Shown here one piece after another: positions 10,946-20,035 of a stretch of 64,000 bases of DNA. Position numbers and translations under genes: made by a program. The stretch lies in assembly GCF_949987535.1 (NCBI RefSeq), contig NC_080079.1, positions 496,001 to 560,000 of the forward strand, written 5' to 3'. Numbering within the stretch: position 1 is the first letter of the stretch; the number at the start of each line of letters is the position of its first letter. This DNA is from Balaenoptera acutorostrata. Its lineage: Eukaryota > Chordata > Mammalia > Artiodactyla > Balaenopteridae. The notes under the pieces are model-generated. The model was not told the origin of the DNA and did no database searches. It saw only the letters and a list, made by a program, of their open reading frames with translations.

Positions 10946-11138
10946 CATGAGCACAGTGAAGTTACTGAAGTGCGAGCAGGGGATGGAGGCGGTGCCAACG
11001 GCACAGCCGATTACGTCGCACCGTTCTCCCCGCCGGCCTCCATAGCCGTCCAGAAGGTCAAGGTCCCAGGCAGCGGCCACGGGGTCGAGCCCTGGGCGAC
11101 CGTGATGGGGCGGGTGAGGGTGAAGAGGCCGCCCCCAT
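10946..11138 (-). CDS. ADGRA1: ADGRA1 exon: GPS/GAIN-end relic ending in the start ATG
   Basis: This 193-nt exon has a good acceptor (pyrimidine tract, ttcgcag) and a strong donor right after an ATG (ATG then gtgagt). Joined in phase 0 to the TM1 exon it gives VLM followed by DLRTV, the junction seen in adhesion GPCR group A receptors. The mammalian protein is annotated to start at this Met. Upstream the frame is open through the whole exon (one base plus 64 codons) and contains WDLDLLDGYGG and CSHFSNFTVLM. These resemble the GPS region that ends the GAIN domain in ADGRA2 and ADGRA3. Seen directly: Cys at exon codons 40, 45 and 54 and an H-F-S triplet at 56-58. The Cys expected just before WDLD is Ala, and the Trp after GYGG is Arg. 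It may now be 5' UTR plus the start codon, or part of a longer isoform if further ectodomain exons exist; none was found here. Confidence 0.85.
11011..11043 (-). other. Short upstream ORF in the ADGRA1 start exon
   Basis: If the exon is 5' UTR, an ATG in a favourable context (G at -3, G at +4) opens a 10-codon frame that ends 62 nt before the main ATG. It is in a different frame from the receptor. A second frame of 26 codons starts with the first three bases of the exon (11138) and stops at 11058. The main ATG itself has a C at -3, a weak context. These uORFs could reduce translation of the short receptor. This is inference from sequence only. Confidence 0.45.
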
Positions 11139-11689
11139 CTGCGAAGACAGGGCAGGTCAGGGCGGGTGGGGGTTCTCCCTGCCACCTGCATCTAGCACCC
11201 ACCCACAGGGCAGCCCCCCGGGTGCCGCCGGCAGCAGCTCCTTCCAAAGTTTGCCCCCATCTCCTCTCCCCTCGACCCAGCCAGCCTGTCGGAGTGACTG
11301 GCTTGGGGTATCTGAGTCAGGCAGAGGCTCTGGGGACCACCTGGGGCCTCAGAGCCTTAGAGGGACGGTGCCCCTGGGGAGCACTTCCTTCTCCATATTT
11401 AAAAACCAACCTCCGCTCGCCATCCCAGCGCGAGACACTCAGCCCAACCTCAGGCTGCAGAAGACACGTACAGCATGTCTGTCAGTTTAAGTCAAGAGAC
11501 CCCAGTAACCCCCAACGGACAGCCAGACCTGGGAGGGCGACGCTTCCGCTGCCCGAACGTGGCCAGACCTCATGGGCTGGCGTCTCCCACACAGACCAGT
11601 TTATCTGGTGGCTCTGTGCCGTCTGTGTAACCCAAAGTTGTTGAGAATCTGCATTTGGAAGGGCAGGAGCTGCTCACTCCTGGTTGGCA

Positions 11690-12310
11690 CGGATGCCCAG
11701 GAAGCGGCCGGGGCAGTGTACGCTGCGGCCACCGGGCTCCGACCTCGCCTCCCCCCGCGTCCTGCTGCCTCCTCGCCCGGGGGCCCCCCTGCCGCGCGGA
11801 CCCCGGAGAAACGCAGCCCAACTTCTCACCTATTTTGGCAAAAACAGCAGGAGTGGCAGCGGTCTTGCGCTTCCTGTTGGCGAGAGGCGGTGAGTTCCCG
11901 GGTCTGGGAGCAGTTTTCCACCCCAGGGGCAGCGCTGGAGCCCGTGAGTGGAGTTATCAACAGATTGCAAAGCTGCAGCCCGGCGACGGCCAGGGCTCTG
12001 CGCCGGGGAGGGTGTCAGAGCCGGAGGGGCAGGCAGTCACCGCCGTTCTCAGCAGGCGGCCTCCCGGACTCCGGTGAGGAGTGCTGGCGGCCGGCGGCCG
12101 GCACCTGCTCCCTCGGGCGGGCGACAGCCAGGGACCAGGGACGGTCGGGAAGCAGGAGCCGTAACCATGGGGATGGGGGAGGCGCTGATGGCGGCGGCCA
12201 GCTCCCTGCGGCAGGGTGGGAATGGTTCTTCCCAGCCAGCCCGCCGGCCCCATCACACCGCAGAGCCGATTTAAAGAGACAACCGGCGGTTTCGCCTTCC
12301 GTTCCAACAG
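11690..12310. promoter_or_regulatory. CpG-island-like segment, candidate ADGRA1 promoter
   Basis: CG dinucleotides are dense here, especially at 11700-11820 and 12000-12180, ending where AT-rich DNA begins near 12330. The segment lies 0.55-1.2 kb upstream of the first visible ADGRA1 exon in transcript direction. No TATA box or clear first exon can be assigned. CpG ratio was judged by eye only, and the wider region is also CpG-rich, which weakens the call. Confidence 0.4.
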
Positions 12311-12884
12311 AATCGGACACCGCACAACAAAACATCTCCCTGAAGAAGGCGGAAGGAGGACTGGCCGATTTTATTTTATTATTACAGGAAACCCCTGTCC
12401 ACTAGGGCTCTGAGAACAGAAATACAGCCAAGGAAATTGATTTTGGAGGAATTTTCACGGTCCTCATATTAAAATATTCTCAAATCCAAATATGGCCACA
12501 CCGAGGTGAACCCACGAGTCCGCACCAGCATGAGTCAGCAGTGTGATCGTGCCAGTGTAGACAGGCCTCAGCTGTGCAGGAAGAGGCCCCCAGCCCCCTG
12601 CCCAGCCCGGGGGCCCAGCCCCCAGCCCGGGTGTTAGAGCTGGTAATGACAGGGCACGGGAAGGAAGGCAAGTGTGTGGAGGGGAGGGGACAGGAGGAGG
12701 GCACCCAGCGGGATCCTGCCTGCGGGGGGGTGGGCCGCTGCCTGGCCAGCAGGCCTCTGGGTGGGGCCTCCCCACGCTCCTGTCCCTCATCCCACCAATA
12801 TTCCCAACATTCCTGTCTGCACCGCTCCCGGTTCTCCCGTTGCACCAGTGGGATGCTGTGCTGGGTCCTGAACTTCAGCTGAGG

Positions 12885-12970
12885 GACAGGAAACCCCAAG
12901 GGGTGAAGGGAGTTTCCAGTCACCCAGTGACTGGTGTCAGAGCTGAGTGGAGACCCTCACGCCCAGGCCC
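12885..12970 (+). repeat. MIR-like fragment
   Basis: The order ggaaaccccaaggggtgaag, tcacccagtgactggtgtc, agagctgagtgg follows the MIR consensus segment around the conserved core and the gtcacacagc block. It is old and diverged, and the ends are approximate. Confidence 0.45.
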
Positions 12971-14029
12971 GGCCCACCTGGCGTCCTGGGGTGGCTTCCT
13001 CAGGGCTGGAGGGCGCCGTGGAGCTCCCTGGGGGCCCGGGTTGATGGTCCTGGACAAGTGCGGCAGTGGAGGAGGTGGGAAGGCCCGCCCAGGATTGGGG
13101 GGCCTTTTGCTCAGGCTCCCCCAGGCTGCGGTGGTCCCCACGGGGCTTGTGCCCACCTGCAGCTGCCTCCACAGACTGTCCGGGGAAGGGGCACAGGTGA
13201 ACACGGGTCAGGGGCTCCCAGACCAGAGGTGACAGAAAGGCAGATGTGAACAACCCATCACGGGGCCCAGGTGCCCAGGTGGCAGGAGGGCACAAGGAAG
13301 AGGCCCTGTGGGGGGCTGTCCCCCCGTCCTGTGCACGGCCTCCTGCGCTGTCCCTGTGCCCTGGCCAGAGAGTAGTGACCCGCCCTGGCCTCAGAGCCGG
13401 TGGGGGCCGGGACCAGAGGTGGCTTCTGGGAGAACTTACAGGAGATGCTGTAGGAATGCAGAGGGATGGCGGGGCTGGGGGGCACTGGCCTGGCTTGGGG
13501 TGGCCTGGAGGAGCCCCTCCTAGCCCAGGCCTTAGTCCCACCCTGTATGCCCAGGGCCGGGGCCCACAGGCTCTAAAGGGAAAGGCTAATCAAGCTCCAG
13601 ACTCGCCAGGGGTCCAGGTGGGGCACATGGAGGGTCCCTGGGTGCTCTGGGGGGCACTGGGGGCTGGGTGGGGTGCACAGAAGGTTCTTGGGTGCTTTGG
13701 GAGGTCCCCCGAGGGGGCAGACAGGCCTGTCTGGCTGCTAAATCCCGACCCCGTGGGTGCTGGCCCCGGAATCCCAGTGTTAGCCTGGGTGAGGGTTGGA
13801 GGCGGGGCGTCTCTCAGGAAGAGGCCGTCCTGGGAGCCGCATCTGCGGGCCTTGGGCTTTGTGACGGTGCGGGGAGCTGGGCCACCCTCAGGGCTGCTGC
13901 ACCAGCCCTTCCTCGGGTTTGGCTACCCAGTGCCCAGGAGCTGGCACCGAGCTGCCCACAGAGGGGACGCGGGCCCGGCGATGCCCTCACACAGCCCCAC
14001 ACGGTGACCGGGCTCTGTACGCGTTGCAG

Positions 14030-14115
14030 AGCAGCACACCTGCGAGATGAGGAAACCGAGGCTGTCGGCTGCTTTGCTGGCCACCGGGTCAGAAGGGCAA
14101 AGCCAGGCCGGGGAG
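14030..14115 (+). repeat. MIR-like fragment
   Basis: The sequence gagatgaggaaaccgaggct matches the MIR segment atgaggaaactgaggc, and the following bases (ggtcagaagggcaaagccagg) keep the consensus order loosely. Ends are approximate. Confidence 0.45.
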
Positions 14116-15358
14116 AGCAGGGCGCTGTCGGCCGGCCCTGTGCCCGCGGCCACGGACACTGCTGGAGCCTCAGGCCTGCTCCCTAACACGACGGCCTCCG
14201 CTCAGAGGACCCAGAGGGACCCGCGTGGACGGGGCTGCGTCCCAGAAGTCATGGGTGCCATGCTTTGTGCTGGGGACGCACCCTCGTTTGCTCCTGGGGC
14301 CTCAGGGTGCCCTTGGCTGGGGAGCCTTAGGCCACCTTCTGCCCCGTGCCCTGAGCTTCTCTGCCATCCGTGAGCGGAGCCCCTGCTTTTTAGAATTTTC
14401 AGCGACCACAGAGCCAGGTTCAGTGGATCCCCGCCCTTTATGGTCTCTAATGCCCCAAACATGTGTCTTCTAGGCACAGGCCTCTCACCGTCACCGAGAA
14501 CTCACTCCTGAAACCTGTGTGGCTTCTTTGTGGTAAAACAGGTGCCTCCTTCAGCGGGTAGGCTCTCAGCCCTCACTGCACTGAGCCTCTGCCTCCCCCC
14601 GGGAAAGACCCCTTTCTGGAACATTCTGTGAGTTCAGGACTCGCCGCCACCGAGGGTCTGTATGCTGCGTGCCCCCCACCTGACCCCCTCTTGGCAGCCC
14701 CCCAGCCCTTTATCCAGCCCCTTGGAGGGAGAGTCGCTCCTGAAGCAGGGGTGACCCACGGCTCTGCGGGGCCAGGGCAGGGTGGGCGTGTGGCCAGGAC
14801 GCGCTCAGGGGCAGCCGGGGCTGTGGGCGTGGGTCCCGCCTCGTGGGGGAGGGAAACCCCGGGGTGAGGATCGGGCCGGGCAGGAGGGCCGGGGTCTTGG
14901 TCCCCATGCCCAGGGTGTCGGGCGGGATTTGGGAACCTGCAGGCCGCTTGTGCGAGGCCAGGAAACAGCCTGGTGACGTGCTGAGCTCCTCCGGACAGCC
15001 TCACGGTGAACGGGGTCACAGGTCAGATGATGGGCTGGGGGTCAGCTCAGGGGGACGGGGTGCCGTCTTCCCTCCCTGGGCGTGAGTCTGGCCGCAGCTT
15101 CATGCACAAGTGCTCACTGAGGACGGCCCCGGGGCTGCAGAGTCTCAGACCGGCGGACCTGCCTCTTCCGTGGAGACTGCTGGGATCCTCGGGCTGCTTG
15201 CTTTCCGGCCGTTTCGTGGAGGCTGTGTGCGCTGGACAGAGGCGGCGTTGGTGGCGTTTCCAGGCTGCATGCAGCCTGGCCCCGGAGGCCGGACGCCCGA
15301 CCCATCCCAGCCGTGCGCTCAATCCGCAGCTCACAGAGAGGAATGAAAACCACTCTCT

Positions 15359-15374
15359 GGTTGCCATGGCAACC
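15359..15374. promoter_or_regulatory. Perfect palindromic RFX X-box
   Basis: ggttgccatggcaacc is a perfect 16-bp palindrome made of two RFX half-sites. It sits at the edge of a relatively AT-rich patch (about 15340-15510) within GC-rich DNA, 4.2 kb upstream of the first visible ADGRA1 exon. RFX factors act in neurons and ciliated cells, which would suit a brain gene, but use of this site is inferred. Confidence 0.6.
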
Positions 15375-17482
15375 AGCCATCTCCCCTAACAGTGTCAGTT
15401 TGAATTTGTGCAGAACATTTCTAACCAAGATTTATGCCAACAAGTTCACTCTGCCCTGAGGTCAAGCCGAATCTGAGAACCAAATAGTAAAATTAGCAAA
15501 CGCACCCTAGTCTCATGGCCAGCCCTCCTCTACTGAAGCCTCTCGGAGCCCCCAGAGGACCAGGCCACCCCCAGTGCAACTTCTCGCTGACCACCGGTGA
15601 CCAATGGGCAGCCTCGGGGGTTCGTGGTCCCCTCACAGAAGAGGTGTCTCGGGGGTTTCACCTTGAGAAGCGTTGCGGGGGTCCATGCCCACGCCCATCC
15701 CCGCCAGGCTCCCGGGCGCATCCAGGGGTGCAGGGCCCTTGTAGCCAAGCCCGAGCAGGCCCGCTTTGGGCTCCACAGGCCACGGGTCAGCCTGGGTGTG
15801 GGGTGACTGCACGGTGAGCAGGGTTCAGGGAAGCGAGGGCGGGCCCCCGTCCTTTGTCTCTGAGCGCCCTGGGCTGGTAGCAGGCACCAGACCTCCCCTG
15901 CCTCCTGGGGGCTCTCAGCCCTAGCCCACCTGGCTGCATCCTTCAGGCCCATTAGAAGGGTCCCTGAGAAGACACTTGAACGGAGAGGAAGGGCGGGGGA
16001 CACTCGGAGAAAATAACGCTTAAATGTCACGAACATACTGCCTGTTTCTCTTTTTTCCTTTTTGGCAATTCCCGATTTGCCCCATTTTTTATCTCCTTCC
16101 TTCCCTCACATCACATCTTTTCTCCTTCGTAGCCTTCAGACCCTCCTGGAACTAAACCCTCCCTGCAAGCCCTTCCCTCCTTCAGGAGAGTGTCCTGGAG
16201 CCATACCCATGGGTGCGGGGTCCGCTGGGCCCAGGCCTGCAGGGGGGTTGGCCTGCGACAGGGGCGGGCCTCAGGCTGAGAGGATGCAGGGAGACCTTGC
16301 CTTGCTGGGTGCAGCCAGGGTGCCAGTTTGCCTGAAGGATGTTCCTGTAGGAAGAGCAGCCCGGGATGCCACTTGGGACCAGGTGGGGAGGGCCAGGGCC
16401 TGAGGAATCCTTGCTGGTTCTGTAGCACTGGGGAGTCATGGCTGGTGTTGGGGGGAGTCAGTAGGGAGGGAAGTCTTGACCTTAGCTGCATGGTAAAGCT
16501 TGATGAGCTGGGACTTTGCTTGGACTCCTGGGGTCAGCCAGTCTTCCTTAGCTCTGCTCCCACCCTACCCCCGGTCTCCCCAGAAGGCACACGGGGGCTG
16601 CAACCCTCTCACCCAGGACATGGCCTTCCTCCCGATGTCCTGGGTTAGCCCACCAGTGGGACAGCCGTGGTGACCAAGGGTCTCTGTAGCACGTGAGGGA
16701 TGTGGGGCCTGGGAGCAAACCCTGAGTGCGGCCAGGCAAGAAAGTGTGTCCACAGCAATCCTCTGAAAGGTCCATGCACTGTGGTGCATCCCAAAGGCAG
16801 CACCCTCCGTCGGCACCCAGAGCTGGCATCGCGCAGCGGAAACCCACAGCTCCATGCCTAGCCTGTTTGAGCTTCCCTTGCAGACTGTAAAAACAGAACA
16901 CTGGTTAGGGACAGTCTTGAGGCAGGAACAAACATGCCATTGGCCCTCCACATGTGCTCTGGGACCCATGACCCCGAGCTGTAAACCAGCCTCTGTCCAT
17001 TGTCACCTCCAAGGGCCTGCGCTGCACACCCACACAGGCAGTCCTGGACATGCACGACAGCCCCGGAGATGTCTGATTCCTCAACATGGACTTGGGGTTC
17101 AACAGACCAAGGGGCGCACCTGCAAGTGCCTGGTGGAGAGCACACACCTGCATGGGGTCGGGCAAGGAGGCATCCGGTGTGCTCTGCCATGGGGGACGGC
17201 TGACCACAGGCAGGGCAGCGAAGGGTCCACTCAGAGGGACAGCTGAGCCGCAGCCCTGACGCTGGCTCTGCACATGTGAGAAGCACAGGGAGATGCCTCG
17301 CTTTCAGAAGTTAATGTGGGTCCCAAGGCCGTCTCTGAACATGAGGCTTTATCACCAGGGTCCTCTGCTTAAACTGTCCTCCTTCAAATCCCCTGCCCAG
17401 CTGGCATCGAGGTCATCCATGCTGATCTCAAACCCAAGGTCAGGACAGAAACAGGGACATCCAGTGGTCAGACTGTTTTATG

Positions 17483-17529
17483 TTGAGGGACTAGTCCAGT
17501 TTCCAGACCTGAATCATTAACCAAACTTA
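17483..17529. repeat. Left target-site duplication of the L1 insertion (47 bp)
   Basis: The segment beginning ttgagggactagtccagttt recurs at 19989-20035 with two mismatches over 47 bp, flanking the L1 exactly. This is much longer than the usual 7-20 bp L1 duplication. Confidence 0.9.
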
Positions 17530-17534
17530 ATTCC

Positions 17535-19580
17535 ATCCGAAAGCAGCAGAATACACATTTTTCTCAAGTGCACATGGAACATTCTCCAGGACTGACCACA
17601 TGCTGGCCACAAAGAGAGCCTTTGTAAATTTAAGAAAATTGAAATCATACCAAGCATCTTTTCTGACCACAACTCTATGAGATTAGAAATCAATTGCAAG
17701 AAAAAAACTGTAAAAAACACAAACACATGGAGGCTTAACAATATGCTACTAAACAATGAATGGATCACTGAAGAAATCAAAGAGGAAATCAGAAAATACC
17801 TAGAGACAAATGAAAATGAAAGCACGATGATTCAAAACCTATGGGGCACGGTAAAAGCAGTTCTAAGAGGGAATTTTATAGCAATACAATCTTACCTCAG
17901 GAAACGAGAAAAATCTCAAATGAACAACCTAAACTTACACCTAAAGCAACTAGAGAAAGAATACACAAAACCCAAAGTTAGTAGAAGGAAAGAAATCATA
18001 AAGATCAGAGCAGAGCTAAATGAAATATAAACAAAGAAAACAATAGAAATGATCAATGAAACTAAAACCTGGTTCTTTGAAAAGCTAAATGAAATTGATA
18101 AACCTTTAGCCGGACTCATCAAGAAAAAAGGGGAGAGGGCTCAAACCAATAAAATTAGAAATGAAAAAGGAGAAGTTACAACGGACACCACAGAAATACA
18201 AAGGATCATAAGAGACTACTATGAGCAACTATACACCAATAACATGGACAACCTGGGAGAAATGGACAAATTCTTAGAAAGGTACAGTCTGCCAATACTG
18301 AGCCAGGAAGAAATAGAAAATATAAACATACCAATCACAAGTACTGAAATTGAAACTGTGATTAAAAACTCCCAACAAACAAAAGTCTGGGACCAGATGG
18401 CTTCACAGGCGAATTCTATCAAACATTTAGAGAAGAGTTAACACCTGTCCTTCTGAAACTAATCCAAAAAATTGCAGAGGAAGGAACGCTTCTGAACTCA
18501 TTCTATGAGGCCAACTTTACCCTTATACCAAAACCAGACAAAGGTACCCCAAGAAGAGAAAATTACAGGACAATATCACTGATGAACATAGACACAAAAA
18601 TCCTCAACAAAATACTAGCAATCCAAATCCAACAATACATTAAAAGGATCATACACCATGATCAAGTGGGATTTATCCCAGGGATGCAAGGATTTCAATA
18701 TCTGCAAATCAATTAGTGTAGTACACCACATTAACAAGTTGAAGACTAAAAACCCTATGATCATCTCAATAGATGCAGAAAAAGCTTTTGACAAAATATA
18801 ACACCCATTTATGATAAAAACTCTCCAGAAAGTGGGCACAGAGGGAACATACCTCATCATAATAAAGGCCATATATGACACTACAGCTAACATCATACTC
18901 AATGGTGAAAAGGTGAAAGCATTTCCGTTAAGATCAGGAAAAAGACAAGGTTGCCCACTCTCACCACTTTTATTCAACATAGTTTTGGAAGTCCTAGCCA
19001 CAGCAATCAGAGAAGAAAAAGAAATAAAAGGAATCCAAATTGGAAAAGAAGAAGTAAGACTGTCACTGTTTGCAGATGACATGATACTATACATAGAAAA
19101 TCCTAAAGATGCTACCAGAAAACCACTAGAGCTCATCAATGAATTCAGTAAAGTTGCAAGATACAAAATTAATACACAGAAATCTGTTGCACTTCTATAC
19201 ACTAATAATGAAAGATCAGAAGGAGAAATTAAGGAAAAAATCCCATTCACCATTGCAACATAAAGAATAAAGTACCTAGGAATAAACTTACCTAAGGAAG
19301 TAAAAGACCTGTACTCAGAAAACTATAAGACACTGATGAAAGAAATCAAAGATGACACAAACAGATGGAGAGATATACTATGTTCTTGGATTGGAAGAAT
19401 CAACATTGTGAAAATGACTATACTACCCAAAGCAATCTGCAGATTCAATGCAATTCCTATCAAATTACCAATGGTATTTTTCACAGAACTAGAACACAAA
19501 ATCTTAAAATTTGTGTGGAGACACAAAAGACCCTGAATGGCCAAAGCAATCTTGAGAAAGAAAAACGGAGCTGGAGGAAT
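17535..19580 (+). pseudogene. Broken L1 ORF2 (reverse transcriptase) remnant
   Basis: Open pieces at 17677-18030, 18049-18441 and 18811-19263 share one frame and read as L1 ORF2p. The first two are separated by an in-frame TAA at 18028. A one-base shift near 18385 moves the reading into another frame, and further stops lie near 18715 and 18800. The catalytic FADD of the reverse transcriptase is still present at 19069-19080, within [17 protein letters not shown]. The last recognisable piece ends RHKRP followed by a stop near 19534. The endonuclease domain and the cysteine-rich C-terminus are absent. It is non-functional. Confidence 0.95.
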
Positions 19581-19623
19581 CAGGCATGGAAGCAACCTAA
19601 ATGTCCATTAGCAGATGTGGTAT

Positions 19624-19628
<5 letters not shown>

Positions 19629-19654
<26 letters not shown>
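19629..19654. repeat. (CT)n microsatellite inside the L1
   Basis: Thirteen CT dinucleotides occur in a row at the internal deletion point of the L1, just before its 3' UTR. Confidence 0.97.
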
Positions 19655-19988
19655 ATTCTATATCTAGAATAACAGAAACAGACTCACGGACTTAGAGAAT
19701 GAATTTATGGTTACCGGGGGGAAAGGGTGAGGGGAGGGATAGACTGGGAGTTGGGGATTGACACGTACACACTGCTGTACTTAAAATAGATAACCAACCA
19801 GGACCTACTGTATAATACAGGGAACTCTGCTCAATATTCTGTAGCAGCCTAAATGGGAAAAGAATTTTAAAAAGAATAGTTACATGTATATGTATAACTG
19901 AATCACTTTGCTGTACACCTGAAACTAACACAACATTGTTAATCAACTATGTTCCAGTATAAAATTAAAAATTAAAAAAAAAATAAAC

Positions 19989-20035
19989 TTGAGGGACTAG
20001 TCCAGTTTCCAGACCTGAGTCATTAACCACACTTA
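19989..20035. repeat. Right target-site duplication of the L1 insertion
   Basis: This is the second copy of the 47-bp duplication, differing from 17483-17529 at two positions (A to G and A to C). Confidence 0.9.

Larger units (their letters stand above)
11139..17482. other. 5' region of ADGRA1, no further exon recognised
   Basis: I looked on the minus strand for upstream ADGRA1 exons (other GAIN, hormone-receptor, Ig or leucine-rich-repeat pieces) and found none that I recognise. The stretch contains a CpG-rich segment (about 11690-12310), MIR-like fragments near 12885 and 14030, a perfect X-box palindrome at 15359, a pyrimidine-rich run at about 16040-16130, and a less CpG-rich stretch at 16130-17480 of unknown origin. 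Confidence 0.6.
17530..19988 (+). mobile_element. 5'-truncated, internally deleted LINE-1 (cetartiodactyl type)
   Basis: The element starts inside ORF2 (aattccatccgaaagcagc), covers the central ORF2 region and reverse transcriptase, and ends with the typical cetartiodactyl L1 3' UTR (gtataactgaatcactttgc, ccagtataaaattaaa) and a short A-rich tail ending at 19988. Sense is plus strand. The ORF2 3' part is missing: near 19585 the sequence jumps from the ggaggaatcagg segment to catggaagcaacc, and a second gap lies near 19610, just before a (CT)n tract. Long target-site duplications border it. It lacks the 5' UTR, ORF1 and the endonuclease, so it cannot move on its own. Confidence 0.97.

Noticed and set aside
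16130..17480. Possible old transposon or processed pseudogene (lower CpG than its surroundings)
   Set aside because: No poly-A tail, terminal repeat, duplication or recognisable protein similarity was found, so it is left unassigned.
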